DNA from: Pseudoips prasinana
Taxonomy: Eukaryota; Arthropoda; Insecta; Lepidoptera; Nolidae
NCBI GenBank assembly: GCA_951640165.1
Contig: OX621243.1
Location: 6,634,001-6,698,000, forward strand
Reading direction: 5' to 3'
Length of the DNA: 64,000 nucleotides
Positions 11,135-22,100 of this stretch are shown in pieces. A program made the translations under genes and the position numbers. The stretch's first letter is position 1. The number at the start of each line of letters is the position of its first letter. A model generated the notes under the pieces. The model had not been told where the DNA came from. It ran no database searches and saw only the letters and a list, made by a program, of their open reading frames with translations.

Positions 11135-13935
11135 ATGGCTCCGAGAAAAAATTATTCACCCGACCAGTTAGAAAAAGCTGTAGAAGCTGTTAAAAATGGC
11201 GAAAAGATTGCAGTTGCTGCGAAACGCTTCGGAGTACCTAGGATTACGCTCCATGACAAAATTTCGGGAAAAACAACAATGGGTTGCACTATGGGGCCGA
11301 GCACAGTTTTGACTAAAGGGGAAGAAGACATTTTGGAAAAGTGGATATTAGCTTTATATCAAAGACATATTCCACTGACAAAAGATTCGTTACTAGATAG
11401 TGTGCAAAAAATAATAATTGATCAAAACAGACCAAATCCTTTTACCAACAGTAGGCCCAGCAAGAAGTGCTTTCAGTCGTTCATGAAAAGACATCCAAAC
11501 TTGACACAAAAAGTACCAGAGAACTTGTCAAGAGCTCGAGATAATGTGTCTGAAAATAACATCAGGACTTGGTTTACTGAGATCGAAAGTTATTTGGATG
11601 AAAATAACTATAAAACTATTTTAAACGACCCACACAGAATATTCAATGCAGACGAGACCGCGTTCTTCTTGTCACCTAAACCTGGTCGTGTACTCGCAAA
11701 AAAAGGAGATAAACACCCATATAGCAGCTGTGGTGATGAAAAGGAGAATCTTACTGTCCTAATATCTGGAAATGCAGCTGGAGACCTAGCCCCTCCAATG
11801 ATCATATTTAATTATGAACGAATTCCTTCAACTATCGCTGTCAGTGTTCCTGATGAATGGGCAATAGGTAAATCGGAGAGTGGGTGGATGTGTAGCAGCA
11901 CATTCTATGAATATATGACTAATGTCTTCAATCCTTGGTTAGAGCAAAATAATATTGAAAAACCGATCTTGTTTTTTGTGGATGGCCACAAATCACACCT
12001 GACGCTTCATTTATCAAATTTTTGCTCCGAAAATGGTATTGTAGTCGTTGCGTTGTACCCAAATTCTACGCATCTTCTACAACCGATGGATTTGTCAGTA
12101 TTCAGACCTTTCAAAGCCCATTGGAAAAAGGCCGTGACGCAATGGAAAATGGAAAACTTGGGAAAAAGTCTTCGAAAAGAGAACTTTGCCCCAGTGTTGC
12201 AAAAAGCGCTGACAAATGTAACACAAGATTGTATCCAAAACGGATTCCGAGCGGGGGGCCTTTTTCCATTTGGACCTGATTACATCGATATGTCTAAAAT
12301 ATGTAAAACCGAAATAGAAACGAGAACTAAAACTAATCCAATGCAGAAAGAGTTTATAAAGTATTTAGAACGTGAAATCGTGAACGTGTACTCAGCTCAA
12401 AAGTTACAACAATTCAATAAATTATACTATGAAAATAGAAACACACTGGAAAGAGAAATCACTGATGAAGATGAAGCTTTATATTTAATTTGGGCCAAAA
12501 ACAAATCCGAAGACGCGTTGTGTCATTCAAGTTCGGCGAATGCTCCGACAACATCAGGAACAGTGGAACAAGCCAGGTATCCGTCAAATGATGTAGCCAC
12601 TGTTCAAACGAACGACGTTATTGTAACCGATGAAGCAATGGTTATACCATCAGATTCCCGTGAAGCTGTGCCTAAAGAAACTGAAGAAATTCACTTATAC
12701 AGAATGCAGACGAAAAATCCACCAAAAATTGCCAATTCCAATGACCTGAAGTCAGTAGATGATAACATTGGCATTACTCCCAGTTTGCCATCGACAACTA
12801 ATTTGCCTAAAGTAATAGTAGAATATCTTCCTCGCTTATCACTAAACTGTAACGTCAGGCATGATGCTGTTACTCAACCTCTTTCACGACCGGAACGTTT
12901 TTTACCAACCGATTCATCTAAAGATCCTCTAATGCAACAACCTGACGATATCCCCAGGGCTGATACTGTTAACCAACCTATTTTAATACCGACACTTACT
13001 TCACCCACCGGTTCAGCTGAAGTAACAGGAGATCTTCAAAGGCAACAACCTCCACCGAATCCTTCATCTTCATCCAGTTTCCCTGAAGTAATAGGAAATA
13101 ACCTATCCCAACAACCTATCATTAGTACTAAGGAACCACAGTACACAACACCACATAAATCTTTGGAAAAAGTTTTAGGAGTGATTGTTCCATCTCCTTT
13201 TAAAAGGAGTTTGTTTTGGCCGGAAAATAGCATGGATAGTAATAAGAAGAGAATGAAACGAGAGAAAATTCCATCAACAATAACAAGTAAAGCTTGGAAA
13301 GAATATCACGAGAAAAAGGAAATTGAGAAAAATAAAAAACAGCAAGAAAAAGATGAAAGAACTAGACAGAGAATAGAAAAAAAGAAATTAAAAGAACAGT
13401 TAATTAATGAAAAGAAAAATAAAAGCAAGATTAAGAAAACTAAGAAAACTGTTCAAAAAGACTCGACTTCAGAAGAGTCAGATGTGGAGATTTCAGATAC
13501 TGAAAGTGATATTAGCTATAATATAGAAGATGACCTAGAGAAAGAACTAGAACGCGAAAAGGTAACAAAAACAAAGAATCAAATAGACAGTGATTCTATA
13601 GACTCGGATCTAGAGAATTTGCCCATTTTTGCATCTTCAAAAGCAACTAAACCAAATAAAAACAAGAAGTTTTCTATAGGAAATTTCGTAATAATTAAGT
13701 ATGAAGGGGAGTATTTTCCTGGTAAGATAGAAAGCTTGAGAAAGAACGAGTACGAAATAAGTACAATGACATTGACTACTGGAAATTCTTTAAATGGCCT
13801 AACCCGTCCGATAAAATTTTCTATAAGTTCAAGGAAATAATAGAAGTGATAAAAGAACCTACATGTTTAAACAAGAGAGGGTTTTATAGAATTCCTGAAA
13901 TGGATAAATATTTGCCAAATATATATGCCTTTTGA
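11135..13935 (+). CDS. pogo-like transposase with long C-terminal extension, frameshifted near its end
   Basis: The ATG at 11135 opens 901 codons (to 13840). An N-terminal Psq helix-turn-helix (about 1-48, KRFGVPRITLHDKISGK) is followed by a CENP-B/Tigger-like DNA-binding segment (about 60-140). The DDE core has acidic residues D173 (FNADET), D283 (FFVDGHKSH) and D319 (LLQPMDLSVF), a pogo-type triad. Residues about 480-700 are low complexity. About 710-800 is a lysine/glutamate-rich coil, and the C-terminus has a small globular segment (FSIGNFVIIKYEGEYFPGK). Near 13767 a one-base shift seems to have broken the end: the neighbouring frame continues as DYWKFFKWPNPSDKIFYKF to a stop at 13933-13935, which looks like the true tail. 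The triad is intact, so catalysis may survive. At about 900 residues it is longer than the roughly 500 of classical pogo. Confidence 0.85.
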
Positions 13936-14517
13936 AACAGATCTCATATAATAAGTGCTTAGGTAGTTAATCTTTATAAAAGGATCTCTTATAATTAATA
14001 AAAAAGTAACTAAATAATATTTATTACAAAACTATCTCGTAGGTAGGGCAAAAGCTAATTACATATTAAAAAAGATTTCATTTACGTTGTCTGTTATGTT
14101 TTTGTTACTATATTAATACAAGGTACTTTATTACCTTGTTACTACTATGTATGACTGATTGTTATATAGTTATAATAATTCATAATATTAACGAAAATGG
14201 TTAGGAAACGTTGTTTCCAAATAGATATATATTTAATTACGAACCGAAAGAGTGATTTGATAAATAATAAATATTTAATAATTGGTTGAGTAAGAATAAC
14301 TTTACCTACAGTAAATATTGTTGATTTTTGCAATTTAAACTTTTTGACAATTATTTGTTACGTATTTGTATGATTAATACACTTTAGAGAGAAAAATATA
14401 TGGATATTGTACTGTGGACAATAAATGAATAAGTACTTCTTAAACAGTTAATTTTATTTTATGACTCACTAAGCGGGTGGTGTGGTGATTTGGCAGATAC
14501 GCATTACACTTAGTCAA

Positions 14518-14787
14518 CAGTCGATAACTGGGTGTCGGTAAGTGGCAGCTGTCGATGACTGGGTGTTGACTACTGGAGATTGGGTGTCGATGATTGGAGA
14601 TTTATATACTTTTCCTTTTTTTGGGATTTTTTTTTAGTCCGTGTATAGTCAATAAATTTAATACATTCTATTCTTATCTCAAGAATATACTTTACCATAC
14701 TCAATTGTTACTCTTGGTTTAAAGATGACTAAATGACCTTTAATCTTATGAAAAAGCCCACTATCTCCTTAAAGTGTCGATCTTTGG
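14518..14787. promoter_or_regulatory. Right subterminal motif array of the pogo element
   Basis: Five near-copies of GTGTCGATNAYTGG lie in tandem at 14520-14531, 14532-14545, 14550-14562, 14563-14576 and 14584-14597. One more (14774-14787) abuts the right terminal repeat. They mirror the left array. Confidence 0.6.
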
Positions 14788-14897
14788 TGCCACTACGTTA
14801 ACTTCATGCTGTTAAATTTAGGTGTCGGTGTGCGCGCGCATCGTAAAAATTCACTCTCATCATTTTTCTCCATCGCGCCAAAAGAAGTATAACTTCA

Positions 14898-15640
14898 ATA
14901 AATACAATTATTACTATTATATTTCAGCGTTGTTCCATGCTATGGTTGACTAGGCGATGAACTTGTTTCATGGTCTTGCTCATTCAATGCAATAGTTTGA
15001 CACGACAATACAACGATTTGTATGTGCATACCATAATAATAGATAGTAAAATATAAAAGAAATACTTTTTTGAGAAAGTGTATGACAGTACAAGACATTA
15101 CCTATATATACACATCTCGGCAGCAGCGTTTCTACTGGAATAGGCACTCCTGTAGAAACGTCCTGTACCTCTATAATAATATATTGTTACGGTTCAATAG
15201 TATAAGTGTGCCATCGAGTACGACGTAAGAGGGTTAAGTACGACAAAATGTACCTACTATCTTTGCAAGAACCACTAGTAAACGTAACTACTAATGCCAT
15301 CTCTTATAGAATTATTAAACCACAATTCTAACACAGTGTTGTTCGTTTACGACAGTGGGTTCTAGAATTTTCTTTAAGGTTCGAGACAAGCGGTGAACAC
15401 GGTTCCGAATTAGAATCCAGCATACCTAGCATGGCAACGAAGACTCATGTATCGGCAGTGTTCGACCAATTAAATCACTGGAAAACCTATGAGTCTAGGG
15501 CTGGAAGTGTAGGGATTGGTCGAACGCTGAACAGACATGAGTCTTTGTCGTCATGTTAGCTACGTAGTATACATACCTACTATCTTAAAAAGCAATGTCC
15601 GTCCAGCTATAGCTAGTCTATCTCTTTTAATTTTGTTGAT
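14898..15640. other. No gene recognised
   Basis: AT-rich sequence between the mobile block and a GC-rich repeat. A small inverted pair (gtttctac/gtagaaac) lies near 15129-15160. Nothing else is recognised. Confidence 0.4.
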
Positions 15641-15860
15641 ATGGCAGGGGGAATGCTTATGCATGCCACCCGCAAACAGTGTCTGCGGGTGGCATGCATG
15701 GGTAACCTGCCATGGACTTCTCTTGGCGCTTGATGGGGGAAGCCCCGGGAGTGCGGGTATGCCGCTCCAGTGCCCCCAGTTTGCGCCATCCCAGATGGAC
15801 GGGACACGGACCCTGGGAGGGCTCTGAATCGCCCTACCCTAGCTAGTGTAGCCCTATCTA
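15641..15860 (+). repeat. GC-rich dispersed repeat, copy 1, with 16-bp palindrome
   Basis: It shares ordered blocks ('gccacccgc', 'tggacttct', 'gcgggtatgc', 'gctccagtgccccc', 'tctgggagggctct'-like) with 22.47-22.70 kb on the same strand. A perfect hairpin (15659-15674 with 15684-15699, 9-nt loop) sits at its left end. The family is unknown. Confidence 0.65.
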
Positions 15861-16157
15861 GATAGGTTGATTTTCTTCTTGTACTATGTGACGAGCAGAA
15901 ACGCGACAAAGCGAAAGAATAATTAAATTAAAATACTATAATATATATTTCTAAGTTCTTATGTATATTCATCTATATTTTACTATACAAAGTATGTAGG
16001 TAAGTTGTTTACGAAGGTATACTTAATTATTTTAAATCCTCCGACATCTAAGTTATATGACATTATTGTTTTTTGTTTATACAATGCTACTTAATTATTA
16101 ACGCCTCTCTTCTGTCTGCAGCTGGTTGACAAGAACATTAGGTACAGTAGATATTTT

Positions 16158-19100
16158 TCATTCCTCTTCTAATTCTTCTTCTGATGTATCGTCACATTCT
16201 TCAGAACATGGCTGCCAGTCGACTGTCGGCAGTTTCTGACACTCTGGTGTAGCCTTCTGTCAAATATAAATAATTTTTAATTAGGTGGGGTGTAAGTAAA
16301 TATAGGTACGTTTGAAGTTATATTAATTTGTCTGTAGTTATATTATCTGTAGCAATTAGTTCAAAAATGGATATTACGGATACGTCAGCTTTGGATATGT
16401 TGATTTTGTATGCGATTGGGTCTAGGTCTAGTACACATCTTCTACTATATAAAAATAAGTCGGGTTTTCCTTCCTGACGCTATAACTCCAGAACGCACGA
16501 ACCGATTTCCACGGTTTTGCATTCGTTGGAACGGTCTCGGGCTCCGTGAGGTTTATAGCAAAGAAAATGTATAAAATTTAACGCGGGTAACACCGCGGGG
16601 CACAGCTAGTTTTTGTATAAAATGATGATACCATAGCGTTTTATTATCATTTAAGGAATTTGAACGGCCATTCTAACTGTGTCAAGGATTGAATAAGGTA
16701 TGCTGAGACGATTTGGGCATCTATAAAAGAAAATTGACAAGAGTAGTATACCTGACCTGTGTGAATTGTAGGTGCAACCGGAAAGGAAGATCTAGAAGAA
16801 CAATAGTCAAGTCAGATATACCTCAAACCGGCGAGCATGTATATGAGGGATATAATAACAATAAACATGGCAAAAGAGTTGTGCAAAGATCGTGACAATA
16901 GAAAGCCGTTGTCTCTGCCTACACCTCTGGGAATCAGGCGTGTCTATATAATTTAAGAGTTTATTTTAATATTAGCTTCGTTTAAATGAAATAACGTATC
17001 TATGGTATCGGTATATTTTGACAGCTATGCGGTGCGGCGGCAATGTATGTTTTTCAGTCTTAAGTCTTTCTCAATTTTCACATAAAAGCACACAAGACGA
17101 CAGTAAAGTTGATGAACAATTATTCATAATTTCTAAATAATAGTTATTTAAACATACCCCGAAAAGGTGTCTCATTCTCGCCTGGTAGCCAGTCCGCATT
17201 TTGTCAATACATTCGCCCTGGCATTCCTCCCAGTCTGACCACGCACTCATGTTGCAGTCAGGCGGTGCCTCTGTTTCCTTTTCTACCTCTTGCTCCTTGG
17301 GCTCCTCACTATTTAAAAATATTTTATACTTATTTTAGTTCGTGAAGTATGTTAATGAATTCAAAGCACATAGGTAACATGCCCTTTCTTTTGTAACATT
17401 TAACTTAAATGTATGTTACTGAGTAGGTAGTACTAAATATTCATTAATCAAGAGATCCTTGCTCATAAAACATTACTATAGCCACAGATTACAATCTGTG
17501 ACTACCTACAACATTAATTGGCGCGAAAATTGCAAAAGATATTTGCTTCCTGTGGAGCTCACCATGCAAAATTGTATTTATGTTAGTAGGTATTCTAGAT
17601 TAGCATTAAATAATCATGTGGTACTGCTCGCACCTATTACGGACTTTCAATGTGTCTTGCAAGATGTAAAAACCATTAAACTGTCCAGTAATTAAGTTAA
17701 CATATTTTTATAGGTCCCCAAGTACATATATAAAATTTAGCTTAGAGTATGATTATAATTTATTAAAGTTTAGGGGTGTCTGGCAGGGGGTAGCAACTAT
17801 AAGTGTCCGGCAATGGGTGACGAGAAATTAAAGTTATCCCGAAGAAAACATAAAAAAATTAACTTTATACATTAACGAATTTTAGGTAGGTACTATACAC
17901 CTTTACTACCTGTTAGCTGCCAAAGTATCCATAACCCAAACTCCATATATGCTAGTTGTTCTTGCCTGCATAGGGGACATGCACAGAAAAACTTTCAGCT
18001 TTGATGATGATGATGATGATTTAATATCTAATGCCTAACTTATAATAACCGGTAGGTAACACATAACTTAGTCAATTATTATTTTTTCCTTTTATGATAC
18101 CTTGTGGTTGGAGTAGAATCCGATGATCTATCGTATATTTGCTGATCATTATCACCAGTTTCCTGTTCTTCTGTAGCTTCTCCCGGCGACTCGGTTTCAT
18201 CTCCAGTTTCTAAATCAGTAGTTTTATGGACTTTACTTTCATATATAATAAAGCAGGCAGTGTGTATATGTATATTTTTATATTATATAAAGAAACATAT
18301 GGCCCATCCGATGGTACGCGGTGACTGTAACATTTGATGCTTACAACACACTAAATTAACGCGTTGCTGACCCTTTTGCCCGACCTAACGAGGTCTGGTG
18401 ACCTTACTCACGCCGAGAACAAGAACATAAAAAATATTAAATATTTTGTCTGTCGGAGTAATGTCTGTCGGCGTAATTTCTGTCGGCGTTTAGTCGTACA
18501 CTCGGTAAACAAAGATTCATCCTAGAGATATGAATGTGCACTTCTTGCGAGCGGATATGTCGGAACGTGGTCGCAGTTAAAAGTTTCAATACTCCCCGTG
18601 ATAAAAGCGGTAAAGTACACATAGAGGCGCTACATATTTTTATCAGTGACAATGAAATAAAATATAAACCTGTGGTAGCAACTCCTGCAGCATCATTGGG
18701 ACAGTTATTCCTAGGATTGATGTAAGTTCGAATCAATCGAAAACGCAACTTCGCGAATGGTTTATCCGGCTTGCTTTTTGCTATAAATGCAGACTCAATC
18801 GGTTTTGGTGGCGATGTTTCCTCATTGGAAGCCTGGAACAAGCAAGAACAAACAAGGATCCATAAATTATAGGTACCTAAACAATTCATAAGTCTTGTAA
18901 GTAGTCTAAATCTATTCAGATGTTTATGGCCGGATGTAATATTAATTTTAAGGAGATATAGAGTGCAGCAGGAACGGCTATTTGCCGCTTAAAGCTTATA
19001 GAGAGTAGACTAGGAAAAATTATTCGACATTTAATTCGACACGACCAACATCGTAGAAGGAAAAGTTGAGGCAAAGATAGAGTCAGACCGAGACGTAAAT

Positions 19101-22100
19101 ATATGGACCAGGTAAAGAAAGTTATGAAAATGAAAGCGTACAAAGAAGTCAAAGAGAAAGCTTACGATACAGATGGATGGAAACTGCTACACTGACAAGT
19201 GCACAACACTTAAGTCAAAGAGAAAATACTACTTACTAATAAAGAACATTTTTCTCCCACTGCGTGCGAGGGCGCGCGCGGCTCGTTGCGACATGCGGGT
19301 GGGTGCGTTCGGGTGGGAAAGTTACCCGTTACTATCTTTCATTATGTTAGCATCTCACGTCAGTTTTAATAATAATAAAGGGAAAAATGTTTAAACGGCT
19401 AAGTTTAACCCTACCAGTTGAATTAAACCAACCTCAAAAGTCGTACCGCTGTCTGTTCCTGCATCCAATGGGTATAAATTGAATGTTCGACTCTCTGACC
19501 ACATATTGCTTCCATTACACAGCTCCATATTAGCCACGCCAAGGAACCAGTCTGGTGAAGGCAAGAGCGCTGTTACCAGAGACACCAGGTGATGCTTTTG
19601 AGTCACTCTGAAGCTCATAACTGAGTTCATGTCGGTCTTTGGTGGGGCGGTAGCTTTTATTATAGTTCGGACGCTGTTGCCTAGCTGTAGAAAATTAAAA
19701 ACTTTATTAGCATGGAGGTTAAAATAAATTCTCAAACTAAATCTTATTTTATTCTGATTATATTCGTTGTTGGTTTTAAAAGTTGAGGCGATTTCATGGA
19801 ACGTGCCTGTGGCTCACCGCGGTGATAGTTCATGGTGGTTATCTTTGAAATGTTAGATATTTTCGTTGATATTAATTACACTTTACTATCTTTCTCTATT
19901 TCCTGTAATATGTGAGTGAACATTTATCATAGATTTGATGTTTAAAGCACACATTAATCACCGCAGCTATACACCAAACTCGTTGAAAATTATGTAGGTA
20001 CCTATTTGAGCCTATGGGGTCGAAACGCTAATGCACCTTTATTGTTTCTTGAGAATCCGAAACTTTTGATCGATGCTTCACGTCAGAGAGCTTTATTGGG
20101 CCAAAGAATCAGCATTGCCTTACAGCGTGGGAATGCAACCAGTCTTTTAGGCACTTTAACTAGCGACGCGTCAGTGGAATTTTTCGATGCCTATACTAAG
20201 CTATAGCAGTTAATAGAAATCGTTAATTTAGCTGATATTCTTCTTTTTCTTCTAAAAGTTAAATTGATGACAACGACGCACAGGTAGACAAAATAGAAAA
20301 TAATGTTTGGAATGAATAAATTAAAGCGTAGGTGCTTATGTACAGACGCCAGCACATCAAGATACCCCATTCTGTTAGATTTCCCCAATTGAAAATGAAC
20401 CTTATACTTACGTGATAAAGTTGAAAATCTATAAAATAAATTTGACAGATTTTGGTAGCTGGTTGTGGTGGCGTCTGTACCTAACTGAAGGTAATCAAAA
20501 TTGTTTTCTTAATTTTTCCACTTGCTAGATACATTATGTTAATGTTTTAAATTACATTAGTAGAAGCTGAGGTATACCACGAATGAATCATTTGGTACGG
20601 AACTAAATAAATCTAAAATTGCATATTAAATGTAACTAACGTCTTTTTGAATTTCAAGTTCCAATTTAGAAGTGTTTCCTTGTTCAGCTAACATCTTCAG
20701 ACCAGCAGTAGCTTCGTCGTTGTACTTGTAAACACTCTTCTCCATACTATGTGATGCTCCTACTATGTTGCTATACTTGCCTCCTTGGGCTTTAGGGTAC
20801 ATATCCATGTGCGTGTGGTTGTTCCACAATCCTTCAAAGGTCAGCTGGCGAAGGAAAATAACACCACTAAATGAAAATTGCTATTGCTAAGAAAATTTAT
20901 TTCGCAACAAAACTGTGTGAAGAAAACTAATGAAACGACGATACTCGAGCGTTGCATAATGCCTCCGTCCGATTCCATGCAATACAAAGTAAACTAATTT
21001 TATTTTAATATCATTACATTTCTTTCTAACATAGGTACTTCTTATGAAAAGGATAGAGCATCTTTAGCTGTGTCAGTTAACTTTTGGCGCGAAATACTGA
21101 GAGGAAATAAACGACACATTTGAATCTGTCGGCCAATTATGCGCCTTATATCATAGACAATTTTATAGTATGACAGTTACATTAATGCTCTGTTCTTTTC
21201 GTGTGCTTAATATTAGAAAGAGTTATAATGCCATTTAAATTGATTTAGTGGTGTACACGACATAATGTTAAGACCGTAAAATCTCACGAATATGGAATAT
21301 ATATATATAATAAATATTCTACGATGTCTGTCTGTTTGTTGACTCAATCGACATATCAAGTCCAGTGACTGAATGCCTACCTAACTAATTTAGTAATTAT
21401 GTTGCACTGTAACATCTCTTGAAGACGAGGCCAAAGCCTACTGGTATTAAAGTTATCTTATATATTCTTCGCTATTATGGTATGCCTTAGAACCCATGTT
21501 GCTTAAAATGCACCTACTTGGTACTTAGCATCCTCACAAACTTGACAGTTATCATTTTCCACCGGTTGCATGTCTTCAGTCTTCCGCCGATCTTCACAAA
21601 TTCGCTTAGACAATGGACCTTCGTAACTATACCACGTGTCTGCTTTCTCGGCGACAATTGCATATATCATCACGCATTTCATGTCCTTTGGTGGAGCTAT
21701 CCATTCTGCCTACAAAGTGTATAACATAGAATATTAACAATGGTATAAAAATACATAAGGTAAAATCAGCTGAACATTAGTCAATCAAGTAGAATGAATT
21801 TATTACTGATGAATTTATTCCTTTTAAAATTGCAGGTTAGTCATGAAAAATAGAGACACCAGAATTATGTCCGACACATATTTTACCCCTTCAGCTTCAG
21901 GGCCATTTATGCTTGAATGCAAGTTTCCCTTACAAATACGAATTATTTTCCGGTCATAACTGAATACGTAATAGGTAAGTATAGGTTAAGCGGTGTAAAA
22001 AACTGTTGTACCTAAGTATACATAAGTGTGCTGTCGAATTACATATATTAGGAACACATTATTTGCTTAACATTAAATAGATGTGCCTAGTGGCGGCACA

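Larger units (their letters stand above)
10530..14798 (+). mobile_element. pogo-family (Tc1/mariner superfamily) DNA transposon, 4269 bp
   Basis: The element starts 'acgtagtggcacca' and ends with its reverse complement, and is flanked by TA on both sides (10528-10529 and 14799-14800). Removing it and one TA exactly restores the 69-bp unit 'gaactaacttcatg'. Between the ends lie about 12 copies of a subterminal motif close to GTGTCGATNAYTGG. The transposase is at 11135-13935. The insertion is therefore younger than the minisatellite. Confidence 0.92.
4766..14897. repeat. Composite block: four head-to-tail copies of an inverted-repeat element, split by two insertions
   Basis: Each copy begins with 'gaagttatacttctttggcg', preceded by 'tgtgtgtacttatgtacacg' in most copies. 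Each has an AT-rich segment ('aaatgcagtagtgattaacg'), then 69-bp repeats, then 'cgccaaaagaagtataactt', so the ends are inverted repeats of each other. Copy 1 starts near 4863 and ends about 9090, interrupted by the LINE. Copy 2 is about 9090-9385, copy 3 about 9386-9723, and copy 4 about 9724-14897, interrupted by the pogo element. Two 61-bp partial copies of the left end stand in tandem at 4773-4890. No transposase belongs to the element, so it is non-autonomous. Another copy is at 26216-26475. The superfamily is unknown to me. Confidence 0.8.

Noticed and set aside
17459..17695. Small plus-strand frame in a spondin A intron
   Set aside because: No recognisable motif, AT-rich and antisense to the gene; consistent with chance.
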